From Candidatus Sungiibacteriota bacterium (GTDB lineage Bacteria > Patescibacteria > Paceibacteria > Sungbacterales > SURF-37): a stretch of 30,234 nt of DNA. A program made the position numbers and the translations under genes. The DNA is taken from the NCBI GenBank assembly GCA_016186145.1, contig JACPMF010000012.1:1-30234 (forward strand). Direction: 5' to 3'. Below the pieces are notes generated by a model. That model searched no databases. It worked only from the letters and a program-made list of their open reading frames with translations, and was not told the origin of the DNA. This document shows positions 6,627 through 13,547 of the stretch, one piece after another (the first letter of the stretch is position 1; each line of letters begins with the position of its first letter).

Positions 6627-8648
6627 TCATTGAGCTTCTAATTCTTCCATCGCCTCATTCAATATCTGGCAATATAAGTTAAACCCGACTTTATTGATTG
6701 CGCCCGATTGTTCTTTGCCGAGGATATTCCCGGCGCCGCGGATTTCAAGGTCGCGTATCGCTATTTCATACCCCGAACCAAGCTCCGCATATTCCTGCAG
6801 CGCCTCAAGCCGTTCGAGCGCCTTTTCCGTAAGGGTTTTCGGTCGGAAAAGGAAATAAGCGCTTGCTTGCTTGTCGGCCCTCCCGATTCTTCCTCGTAGT
6901 TGGTGCGCTTGCGCAAGGCCGAGCATGGTTGCATCTTCAACGATCAGGGTGTTTACGCTTTCAAGGTCGAGGCCGTTTTCAATGATTGTGGTTGCAAGGA
7001 GAAGGTCGAATTTTTTGTTTTGAAATTCCCGCATGGCATGGAGAAGCTCGTTTTCTTTCATGCGGCCGTGGACGGAACGGATTCGGCATCGGGGTATGAT
7101 TTTTTCAAGTTTTTCTTTAAAAAGCCCCATGGTCTCGATGCGATTGTGGAGAAAATATGTTTGGCCGCCCCGTTCAAGCTCTGCGGTGATTGCTTCGCGG
7201 ATTGTGGCGGGGTTGTACGGAAGAACATATGTTTTGATCGGGAGCCGGCCTGCCGGCGGGGTTTGTATAAGCGACATGTCGCGAAGACGCGCCATGGCAA
7301 AAGAAAGGGTGCGCGGGATAGGGGTTGCCGAGAGTGTTAGAATATCCAGCGCTCCGCGAATTTTTTTAAAATGTTCTTTTTGGCGGACCCCGAATTTTTG
7401 TTCTTCGTCAATAATAAGAAGCCCAAGGTTTTTAAATCGTATGTCCTTTGAAAGCAGGCGGTGCGTTCCAATTACGATGTCGATGGTTCCTTCGGCAATG
7501 TTTTTTAATATCCCGCGTTCTTTTTCTTTTGGAGTAAGGCGTGAAAGGCCGGCAATAAGCACTCCCGAGTTGAGAAAGCGCGCGGTAAAGGTTTGGAGAT
7601 GCTGGTCCGCGAGAATGGTTGTGGGCGCGATAAGCGCGGTTTGTTTTCCGGCGATTGCGGCCCGGAACGCCGCTCTCATGGCAATTTCAGTTTTTCCGAA
7701 ACCGACATCGCCGCAGACAATTCGATCCATCGGCTTTTGCAATCCAAGGTCGCGGTCCAGATCTTGGGTCGCCTTTTTTTGATCCGGAGTTTCCGGGTAG
7801 GCGAAGGATTCGTCGAATTCCCGTATGCTCGGCGTGTCTCTTTGGTACGGTTCTCGTTTTTCTGCCGCTCGTTTTTTATAAAGTTCATACAGGTCTTTTG
7901 CGAGATTCTCGGCCTGCTCTTTTACTTTTCGCCGTGTCGTAAACCATACTGTTCCGCCGAGGCGATGGATGGTCGGCGTCTCAAAGCCGATATACGGGGT
8001 CAGGCGTTTTTGCTGGTCTTCGGGGACCAATAATCGATCGGGAACGCCGCCTATTCGCGGGGACGCATATTCTACTATATAAAATTTTTTGGCTACAAGC
8101 GGTTGTTCATCAACGAATAACGAATCTTCTTCGAATTTACGAATTCGCATATTCGCATAGGATTCGTAATTCGTTGATAGCATTCCGCGGAAGATACCGA
8201 TTCCATGGTCAATATGCACCACAAAACTTCCTTCCGGCAACTTATTTATTGAGGAGCTATGGGAGATTTTTGGACCGGTATGAAGGGCTCCCCGTTTCGA
8301 CTTTCTGATCTCCGCAACAGCGTTTCCGAAGAATTCTATAAGGATCGGTTGGTCTAAATTAATGGGCCAGATCTCAAGAAGGTTTCCGTGCCAGACGAAT
8401 TCTCCTTTGCCGTGAATTTCGGCGGCTTTTTCGTAACCAAAATCGGTTATTTTGCGCAGCACTTCCGAGGGTTTTATTGCCAGCCCCGTTTCGAGAATTA
8501 TCGAGGAATCTCTCCAAAAAGGACTTGTTTGGTGGGTTTTCTTTATTGCGGCAAGATTTTCCGAATACCACAAAACATCCCGCTCTAAAAGTTGGGGGGT
8601 GATGCGAACTATTAAAATTTCTCCTAATTCATTAAGCTCGTTTGCCAT
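6627..8648 (-). CDS. mfd: Compact transcription-repair coupling factor Mfd
   Basis: The 673-residue translocase releases stalled RNA polymerase and recruits excision repair. Visible parts are a remnant of the UvrB-like region (1-120, GEFVWHGNLLEIWP), the RNA-polymerase-interacting CarD-like domain (about 138-225, starting VVHIDHGIG), Walker A GDVGFGKT (313-320), DEEQ (414-417), SATPIPRTL (440-448), QLRGRIGR (583-590) and the TRG translocation motif (about 625-650). The protein ends soon after it. E. coli Mfd has about 1,150 residues, so most of the UvrA-binding N-terminus and the C-terminal regulatory domain are missing. ATG 8648 is preferred to GTG 8675, which overlaps a likely -10 box (TATACT). 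Residues 159-181 derive from a palindromic insertion. Confidence 0.9.
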   Translation of the reverse strand: MANELNELGEILIVRITPQLLERDVLWYSENLAAIKKTHQTSPFWRDSSIILETGLAIKPSEVLRKITDFGYEKAAEIHGKGEFVWHGNLLEIWPINLDQPILIEFFGNAVAEIRKSKRGALHTGPKISHSSSINKLPEGSFVVHIDHGIGIFRGMLSTNYESYANMRIRKFEEDSLFVDEQPLVAKKFYIVEYASPRIGGVPDRLLVPEDQQKRLTPYIGFETPTIHRLGGTVWFTTRRKVKEQAENLAKDLYELYKKRAAEKREPYQRDTPSIREFDESFAYPETPDQKKATQDLDRDLGLQKPMDRIVCGDVGFGKTEIAMRAAFRAAIAGKQTALIAPTTILADQHLQTFTARFLNSGVLIAGLSRLTPKEKERGILKNIAEGTIDIVIGTHRLLSKDIRFKNLGLLIIDEEQKFGVRQKEHFKKIRGALDILTLSATPIPRTLSFAMARLRDMSLIQTPPAGRLPIKTYVLPYNPATIREAITAELERGGQTYFLHNRIETMGLFKEKLEKIIPRCRIRSVHGRMKENELLHAMREFQNKKFDLLLATTIIENGLDLESVNTLIVEDATMLGLAQAHQLRGRIGRADKQASAYFLFRPKTLTEKALERLEALQEYAELGSGYEIAIRDLEIRGAGNILGKEQSGAINKVGFNLYCQILNEAMEELEAQ
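8109..8178. repeat. 70-bp palindromic element inside mfd coding sequence
   Basis: An 18-bp arm (8109-8126, containing CAACGAATAACGAATC) is mirrored at 8161-8178 with one mismatch, and the loop is full of ATTCG words. It encodes about 23 residues of Mfd without breaking the frame. It falls where the RNA-polymerase-binding domain of other Mfd proteins has only a short turn. Confidence 0.75.
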
Positions 8649-8670
8649 TATTCCGGGTGAAGAATAGTAT
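8642..8670 (+). promoter_or_regulatory. Promoter for the small membrane protein at 8705
   Basis: TTGCCA (8642-8647), a 17-bp spacer and TAGTAT (8665-8670). TATAAC three bases later is an alternative -10. The predicted start (~8677) leaves a leader of about 28 bases carrying the TTGTTCTTTGAAAA word and a GGAG ribosome site. Confidence 0.5.
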
Positions 8671-8704
8671 AACACCGGAGTTGTTCTTTGAAAAGGAGTC
8701 TCTT

Positions 8705-8866
8705 ATGTCCCGGGCTTTCCGAGCGCGCGCGAATGATTTTGTCGAAGAGCATCCCAATGTGACGCTGTTTTTATGCTTTCTTTTTGGCGTTCCTGCCCTG
8801 TTTGTTATTATGGCAATCATTGCGGTGATTTGGAGCCTGATTTTTTTTCACTGGCTTGGCTTTTAA
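8705..8866 (+). CDS. Small single-segment membrane protein, unknown function
   Basis: A 53-residue product begins at ATG 8705, with AAAAGGAG about eight bases upstream. An upstream in-frame ATG at 8642 is rejected because it precedes the promoter. The N-terminal 20 residues are polar and basic (SRAFRARANDFVEEH), followed by a long hydrophobic stretch (about residues 20-50) that could span the membrane once or twice. No family is recognised. It diverges from mfd, and its mRNA starts with a boxA-like word shared by several genes in the window. A bidirectional terminator follows at 8890-8906. Confidence 0.65.
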   Translation: MSRAFRARANDFVEEHPNVTLFLCFLFGVPALFVIMAIIAVIWSLIFFHWLGF

Positions 8867-8889
8867 TGAGGCGCCTAAAAATAAAAAGA

Positions 8890-8910
8890 CCCCCGCTTGG
8901 CGGGGGATTT
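8890..8910 (-). terminator. Bidirectional terminator between the small ORF and pth
   Basis: CCCCCGC (8890-8896) pairs with GCGGGGG (8900-8906) across TTG. On the minus strand it is followed by TCTTTTTATTTTT, a good terminator for pth. On the plus strand the tail is the weaker ATTTATT. Confidence 0.82.
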
Positions 8911-9472
8911 ATTGTGCATTATAGGCGTTCATTGCCGTCTCCGTGCCCTTTGCAACAAGCGTTTCTAGCGCTAAAAGCGTTTTTTTAATTACTTTTGCAG
9001 CAGTTTTTATTTCCGCAGGCGCGAACTTTTGCAAAACAAGCTTTTCTGCTTCCACGCGGCGTTTTTTTTGGATGCCGATTCTAAAGCGCCAAAAAGATTG
9101 AGTTTTAAGGGCTCGGATGATTGATTCCACTCCTTTATGGCCCGCGGAGCTCTTGTTAAATGATAATTTTCCCCTGCCAAGCTCGATGTCGGAATCATCA
9201 TGGATTACGATGACCGAAGCCGGCTTTATTTTATAGAATCGCGCCGCCGGTCCGACCGCGTTTCCCGATTTATTCATGAAGGTTTCCGGCATGAGCAGGA
9301 TGAATTTCTCCTTGCCAAGTTTGCTTTCTGCGGCAAGCGCGTTCCATTTTTTGTTTGGCGAAAAAGACGCGCCTACTTTTTTTGCAAACGCTTCAACAAT
9401 CGCGCGGCCGATATTATGGCGCGTGTTATCGTATTTTTCTCCCGGGTTCCCGAGACCGATAATAAGATACAT
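8909..9472 (-). CDS. pth: Peptidyl-tRNA hydrolase
   Basis: Pth (187 residues, normal length) cleaves the ester bond in peptidyl-tRNA released from stalled ribosomes, recycling tRNA in the cytoplasm. The N-terminus MYLIIGLGNPGEKYDNTRHNIG is diagnostic: N9 contacts substrate and H19 is the catalytic base. Further family motifs are PETFMNKSG, IHDDSDIELG and SAGHKGVESII. The gene diverges from lepB with a 55-bp gap that holds the lepB promoter. Confidence 0.96.
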   Translation of the reverse strand: MYLIIGLGNPGEKYDNTRHNIGRAIVEAFAKKVGASFSPNKKWNALAAESKLGKEKFILLMPETFMNKSGNAVGPAARFYKIKPASVIVIHDDSDIELGRGKLSFNKSSAGHKGVESIIRALKTQSFWRFRIGIQKKRRVEAEKLVLQKFAPAEIKTAAKVIKKTLLALETLVAKGTETAMNAYNAQ

Positions 9473-9493
9473 GCGATTATTTTATCCTGAATG

Positions 9494-9521
9494 TTGCAAA
9501 ATCGCAAAAGTGCGTTAGAAT
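9494..9521 (+). promoter_or_regulatory. Promoter for lepB giving a probable leaderless mRNA
   Basis: TTGCAA (9494-9499), a 16-bp spacer and TAGAAT (9516-9521). The expected transcription start coincides with the ATG at 9528, and no Shine-Dalgarno sequence is present. Confidence 0.6.
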
Positions 9522-9527
9522 AAGCAA

Positions 9528-10076
9528 ATGGAAGAAAAACGATCGTTTGCCGACAGCATAAAGGAATTTGTTAAGTTTTTGGTTATCGCCTCGGCCATCG
9601 CACTTCCGGTGCGGTATTTTGTTGCCCAGCCCTTTATTGTAAAAGGGGCCTCTATGCAGCCGAATTTTGAAAATAGCGAATACCTTATTATTGACGAGCT
9701 TTCCTACTTTTTTCGCGAGCCGGAGCGGGGCGAGGTTGTGGTTTTCCGTTATCCGCTTGATACGCGTCAGTACTTTATTAAACGGATTATAGGTCTTCCG
9801 GGGGAACGAGTGGAGATAAAAGGAGGAAAGGTTTTTACGGGTAACGCCGATAGTAAAGAAAGTGTTCTTTTGGAGGAGCCGTACTTATCAAAAGGTACGG
9901 AAACAACCGGAGACTACATTATTATTACTCTTGGCTCCGGCGATTACTTTGTTCTCGGTGATAATAGGACACAGAGTTCTGACGGAAGGGTGTGGGGCGC
10001 TTTACCGAGGCGTTTGATTATCGGGAGGGCTCTTTTGAGGGCGTGGCCGGTTTCAAAAGCTGGGTTGTTGGAATAA
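9528..10076 (+). CDS. lepB: Signal peptidase I
   Basis: This 182-residue membrane-bound serine protease removes signal peptides from exported proteins such as those encoded elsewhere in this window. One N-terminal membrane segment (about 14-35) is followed by the catalytic Ser in GASMQP (S42) and the Lys general base in QYFIKRIIGLPGE (K85). The GDYFVLGDNR..SSDGR box (about 147-163) completes the family signature. The length is like the single-anchor Gram-positive-type enzymes. The -10 box lies just seven bases before the ATG, so the mRNA is probably leaderless. Confidence 0.95.
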   Translation: MEEKRSFADSIKEFVKFLVIASAIALPVRYFVAQPFIVKGASMQPNFENSEYLIIDELSYFFREPERGEVVVFRYPLDTRQYFIKRIIGLPGERVEIKGGKVFTGNADSKESVLLEEPYLSKGTETTGDYIIITLGSGDYFVLGDNRTQSSDGRVWGALPRRLIIGRALLRAWPVSKAGLLE

Positions 10077-10129
10077 TTGCAAACATGAGTTAATAGTGAA
10101 TAATTTGTTTCTGAAATAAGATTTTACGC

Positions 10130-10213
10130 TAGAAGCAGATTTATGCGGATGACAACGCGGATTAACGCGGATCCGCATAAATCCGCGTAGCTATCAGCGC
10201 TTATCCGCTTCTA
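10130..10213. repeat. ATCCGCG-type palindromic intergenic repeat, copy 1
   Basis: The element runs from TAGAAGCAGAT to ATCCGCTTCTA, a near-perfect terminal inverted repeat enclosing repeated GCGGAT/ATCCGC words. A clearly related copy lies in the opposite orientation at 17676-17773. It fills most of the lepB-hisS gap. Confidence 0.75.
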
Positions 10214-10218
10214 AAATT

Positions 10219-11619
10219 ATGGCAAAGCCAAAACAAAAGGAATTCAGGACTCCCCGCGGCACGCATGACATTTTGCCCGAGGAGCAGCCCCTATGGGAGA
10301 AGATTCAAAAGGAGGTGAAAGAAACCTCGGCGTTTTATGGTTTTGAGCGCATTGATACCCCGCATATTGAGCAGACAGAGCTTTTTACGCTCGGGACCGG
10401 TGAGACCACTGATATTGTTACAAAGCAAATGTATTCTTTTCGCACGCGAGGGGGCGATCAGCTGTCTTTGCGCCCGGAAGGGACCCCCTCGGTTATGCGC
10501 GCATACTTCGAACACGGCATGTGGAATCTCCCCCAGCCGGTTAAGCTTTATTATTTTGGGTCTTTTTTCCGGCACGAAGCTCCACAGCGCGGACGATTCC
10601 GGGAATTCCGCCAATGGGGTCTTGAGTTGATCGGCGAAGAGGGGGCGGTGGCAGAAGCAGAAGTCGTCCGGGTTTTGTATACATTTCTCGATGAACTAGG
10701 ATTAAAAGGGGTCGTGTTTGAAGTGAATTCAATTGGGTGCGCAACGTGCCGGCCCCATTATCGTTCGGCGCTTTCCAACTACTATCGCTCACGGGTGAAG
10801 GGGCTTTGCAAGGATTGCAAGGAACGTTTCCGGCAAAATCCTCTGCGGCTTCTGGATTGCAAAGAAGAGAAGTGTTTGGTTATTCGTCAGGGAGCGCCCC
10901 AGACATTTGATCATCTTTGCGAGCACTGCAAGAGCCATTTTAGGGTTTTTTTGGAATTTCTTGATGAAGTCGGGTTGCCGTATTCGTTAAACCCGTTTCT
11001 CGTCAGAGGCCTTGATTATTATACGCGCACTGTCTTTGAAGTCTTTGCCAATGAGGAAGTAAAAACCGAGCCAGTAAAGGAAGAAATTCCTATTGAAGGC
11101 GATCCTGTGGCGAATGGCGACGACAAATCCGGTTCCGAAGGGAAAACAACTCAGGTGCCGCAAGGGGGTGGAGAGGTTCGACGCCTTGCGCTCGGAGGTG
11201 GCGGCAGATACGATAATTTGGCTGAACTCATTGGCGGCCGGCAGATTCCGGCGGCAGGAGCCGCCATCGGTATAGAACGGGTTATTCTTGCGTGGAAAAC
11301 CGGCCGGTTGAAGCTTCCCGAGCCGCAGAGGCCAAAGGTATTTCTTGCGCAACTTGGGGATTTGGCGAAAAAAAAGAGTTTTGGGCTTGTCGAAATATTG
11401 CGAAAAGCGAATATTTCTGTCGCAGAATCATTTGGAAGAGACTCTATCAAATCGCAGTTAAAGATTGCCGACAAGACGGGCGTTGAATTTGCTTTAATTC
11501 TTGGGCAGAAAGAGGCGCTTGACGGCACGGCTATCCTCCGGGAAATGTCGTCGGGGAATCAGGAAACAGTTCCTCAGGAAAAATTGGTTGAAACACTTAA
11601 AAAGAGGCTGAAGAGGTAA
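10219..11619 (+). CDS. hisS: Histidyl-tRNA synthetase
   Basis: HisRS (466 residues) charges tRNA-His in the cytoplasm. Class II motifs are visible: PRGTHDILP at the N-terminus, motif 2 FRHEAPQRGRFREFRQ (117-132), the histidine-specific LVRGLDYYTRTVFEV (261-275) and ALGGGGRYD (324-332), and motif 3 AAIGIERVIL (348-357), then an anticodon-binding domain. Four cysteine pairs between residues 174 and 237 (CATC, CKDC, CKEEKC, CEHC) suggest zinc binding, as in other bacterial HisRS of this type. An acidic, low-complexity insertion (about 279-318) separates the two histidine motifs. The start lacks a strong ribosome site. Confidence 0.96.
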   Translation: MAKPKQKEFRTPRGTHDILPEEQPLWEKIQKEVKETSAFYGFERIDTPHIEQTELFTLGTGETTDIVTKQMYSFRTRGGDQLSLRPEGTPSVMRAYFEHGMWNLPQPVKLYYFGSFFRHEAPQRGRFREFRQWGLELIGEEGAVAEAEVVRVLYTFLDELGLKGVVFEVNSIGCATCRPHYRSALSNYYRSRVKGLCKDCKERFRQNPLRLLDCKEEKCLVIRQGAPQTFDHLCEHCKSHFRVFLEFLDEVGLPYSLNPFLVRGLDYYTRTVFEVFANEEVKTEPVKEEIPIEGDPVANGDDKSGSEGKTTQVPQGGGEVRRLALGGGGRYDNLAELIGGRQIPAAGAAIGIERVILAWKTGRLKLPEPQRPKVFLAQLGDLAKKKSFGLVEILRKANISVAESFGRDSIKSQLKIADKTGVEFALILGQKEALDGTAILREMSSGNQETVPQEKLVETLKKRLKR

Positions 11620-11700
11620 TTAGCTTCGGTAGTTCATGGTGATTTAGCGGGACCCCCTGTTGTCTAATTAAGCTAATGCGGCTAAAAGCTATAAGCTAAA

Positions 11701-12030
11701 ATGGATTGTATCTTTTGTAGGATTGCTAAAGAAGATTCGCGCGCTGACATTGTTTTTTTTGATAAAGATGTTATTGTTTTTACAGATATAAATCCGAAAG
11801 CCCCGGTACATCTTTTGGTTGTACCGAAAGAGCATATCCAGTCCATCGCACATCTTGAAGCGAGTCATGCGGATATCGTGGCAAAGCTTATCTACACTGC
11901 TAAAAGTGTGGCAGAGAAAATGGGGCTTAGCGGTTACCAGTTGGTATTTAATGTCGGTCGAGATGGCGGGCAGGTGGTGGATCATCTCCACCTTCATTTG
12001 TTAGGTGGATGGAAAGAATCGGATGACTGA
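11701..12030 (+). CDS. HIT-family (HINT-like) nucleotide hydrolase
   Basis: The 109-residue protein has the N-terminal CIFCRIAKED of HINT proteins and the histidine triad DHLHLHLLGGW near the C-terminus. HINT enzymes hydrolyse purine nucleoside phosphoramidates and act as nucleotide-binding dimers. The size is normal. TATAAG ends six bases before the ATG and no ribosome site is seen, so the mRNA may be leaderless, although the -35 box (TTAAGC) is weak. It opens the conserved Patescibacteria-type run HIT, rpsU, GatB/YqeY, ybeY, ftsA, ftsZ. Confidence 0.95.
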   Translation: MDCIFCRIAKEDSRADIVFFDKDVIVFTDINPKAPVHLLVVPKEHIQSIAHLEASHADIVAKLIYTAKSVAEKMGLSGYQLVFNVGRDGGQVVDHLHLHLLGGWKESDD

Positions 12031-12060
12031 AATACGGGTTTCTGTTTTTGGGTCTATTGA

Positions 12061-12155
12061 AAAACTAAAAATGAAAAAGGAAAAACGACAGTCTAAAATT
12101 AAAAACGACACCGAAGGGAATCTGTGTGATTTTTACTTTTTCATTTTTAATTTTT
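12061..12155. repeat. AT-rich palindromic intergenic element
   Basis: TAAAAATGAAAAAG (12067-12080) is mirrored by CTTTTTCATTTTTA (12136-12149). With two mismatches the arms extend to about 25 bp each. It occupies the gap between the HIT gene and rpsU. Confidence 0.6.
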
Positions 12156-12174
12156 AATTTGAGCGATAGCAAAC

Positions 12175-12417
12175 ATGGTTTACGCAATAAAAAAACAAAA
12201 AGAAACTACTGCAGCGCTTCTTCGCCGGTTTTCTAAGAATGTCCAGCAATCAGGGCTTTTATTAGAAGCCCGCAAAGGCCGCTTTTATTCCAAAAAAGCA
12301 AATCACAGAGCTCGCAAGGCAAGCGCTTTGCGGAAGCTTGAGCGGAAGAAGGAGCGGGAACGGCTTCAGAAGCTCGGTAAGCTCCCCCAAAAGGAGATAC
12401 GGCCGCATTTCCGGTAG
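12175..12417 (+). CDS. rpsU: Ribosomal protein bS21
   Basis: This 80-residue, strongly basic protein has the bS21 pattern: a short N-terminal strand (VYAIKKQKETTAALLRRFSKNVQQSG), then arginine/lysine-rich helices (KANHRARKASALRKLERKKERER). bS21 binds the 30S platform near the 16S 3' end and aids initiation. The C-terminus is somewhat longer than in E. coli (about 71 residues), ending KEIRPHFR. It has no recognisable Shine-Dalgarno sequence and lies directly after an AT-rich palindrome. Confidence 0.92.
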   Translation: MVYAIKKQKETTAALLRRFSKNVQQSGLLLEARKGRFYSKKANHRARKASALRKLERKKERERLQKLGKLPQKEIRPHFR

Positions 12418-12444
12418 ACCGTTAGGATTAGGAGTTTGGAATAA

Positions 12445-12490
12445 GGAATTATGAATAGCGGCCGGAGCCCGCTTCTCGATTCATAATTCC
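12445..12490. repeat. Palindromic intergenic element with perfect 12-bp arms
   Basis: GGAATTATGAAT (12445-12456) and ATTCATAATTCC (12479-12490) enclose a GC-rich 22-base loop. It lies in the rpsU-GatB/YqeY gap. No T-run follows, so it is not a standard terminator. Confidence 0.65.
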
Positions 12491-12507
12491 AGTTTCATAT
12501 CTTAGCT

Positions 12508-12975
12508 TTGCATACACCTCTTCGTGACAAAATCGAACAGGACTTGAAAACCGCCCTTCGTGCAAAAGAAGAGCTGCGTCTTTCTGTTCTTCGGATGATT
12601 TCTGCCTCTCTTCATAACCGGGAGATAGAGAAAAAAGGGAGAACCGGCTCCGGTGGTCTTGATGATGAAGAGGTTTTAAGCGTTTTCCGGCAAGAATTGA
12701 AAAAGCGAAAAGATGCGGCGGAAGGGTTTGAAAAAGGCGGCAGACCGGATTCGGCAGAAAAGGAACGTGAGGAAGCACGCATTATTGAGGCATATTTACC
12801 CGAGGAGCTATCAAGCGAAGAAATCGAAAAAATTGTTAAAGAGGTGGTTTCGGGCATTGGTGAAGTGACGCAAAAGGATTTTGGGCGCGTGATGGGCGAG
12901 GTTATGAAGCAGGCTAAGGGACGGGTTTCCGGGGAGCGGGTAAGCGCAATTCTTAAAAAATTCTTGCAAAAATAA
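12508..12975 (+). CDS. GatB/YqeY domain protein
   Basis: The 155-residue protein matches the YqeY/GatB tail-domain family: N-terminal LRDKIEQDLKTALRAKEELRLSVLRMI, the EARIIEAYLPEELSSEEIEKIV segment and the C-terminal DFGRVMGEVMKQAKGRVSGERVSAILKKFL. The family shares a tRNA-binding helical domain with amidotransferase subunit GatB, but its own function is uncertain. Translation appears to start at TTG 12508; the family N-terminus fits this exactly and no ATG is available nearby. It follows rpsU, a gene pairing common across bacteria. Confidence 0.93.
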   Translation: MHTPLRDKIEQDLKTALRAKEELRLSVLRMISASLHNREIEKKGRTGSGGLDDEEVLSVFRQELKKRKDAAEGFEKGGRPDSAEKEREEARIIEAYLPEELSSEEIEKIVKEVVSGIGEVTQKDFGRVMGEVMKQAKGRVSGERVSAILKKFLQK

Positions 12976-13000
12976 AAAAGTCCCGCTGAAAGCGGAACGC
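12975..13000 (-). terminator. Terminator for the minus-strand gene ending at 13007
   Basis: Read on the minus strand, TTCCGCT-TTC-AGCGGGA is followed by CTTTTTTATTTTT. On the plus strand the same hairpin follows the GatB/YqeY stop codon but lacks a T-run. Confidence 0.72.
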
Positions 13001-13006
13001 AGAAAC

Positions 13007-13522
13007 TTATTTTTCGTCGAGGGGTTTGAGGAGTGAGGGTGGAAGCGGTCCGGGCTGGCTGCCTCCCGGGCTCAAGACATAGTATTCATAATTTAATCCA
13101 GTAATCCCTTCCGGGTTGAGCATATCTTTCATATCCCTTTTTTGGAACATCATTGCTTTTCCGTTTGCCCATACCGGAGCCTCGTTGCTTGAGAGTACGA
13201 ATTCATAAATATCCCCGTTTTTCATCGGCAAAACGTTAGGAAAGGCGAATCTTCCTGAAAGTACGCGATCAAGAACTGTCCACATGAAAAGAATTGGTTC
13301 CCGGCCTTCATAGCGCACTTTCCAAGAATAAGTATAGGTAACTTTGCCGTCAGCAGCCGTTTCCGGAACTACTTTGTTTTCAAGATAGACGGTGTTATCG
13401 CCGGAGCTCAAAGAGCCTCCCAGCGCGTTGTTTAGTGGGTATGCGTTGCTGTCATTTCCAAAAACGTAGGACGGCAAAGACATGAAGATTAAAGTACTAA
13501 TTATGACAAAGAACTTGCGCAT
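13007..13522 (-). CDS. Exported protein of unknown function
   Basis: This 171-residue protein has a clear signal peptide (MRKFFVIISTLIFMSLPSYVFG, cleavage probably after FG at 22). The mature part is rich in beta-strand patterns with aromatic residues (TYTYSWKVRYEGREPILFMWTVLDRV) and ends in a proline-rich tail (GGSQPGPLPPSLLKP). No family is recognised. GAGGGGGG lies a few bases before the ATG. It is transcribed against the conserved division/translation cluster and diverges from ybeY, so it is probably an insertion into that cluster. Confidence 0.7.
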   Translation of the reverse strand: MRKFFVIISTLIFMSLPSYVFGNDSNAYPLNNALGGSLSSGDNTVYLENKVVPETAADGKVTYTYSWKVRYEGREPILFMWTVLDRVLSGRFAFPNVLPMKNGDIYEFVLSSNEAPVWANGKAMMFQKRDMKDMLNPEGITGLNYEYYVLSPGGSQPGPLPPSLLKPLDEK

Positions 13523-13547
13523 TCCACCCCCCTCATGGAAAATAATA

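Noticed and set aside
7033..7782. A 249-codon open frame on the plus strand opposite mfd
   Set aside because: It is antisense to the helicase core of mfd, has arginine/serine-rich composition typical of shadow frames, no ribosome site and no recognisable domain.
10130..10213. CRISPR array
   Set aside because: The repeated GCGGAT/ATCCGC words are irregularly spaced and palindromic, with no constant repeat-spacer pattern and no cas genes nearby.
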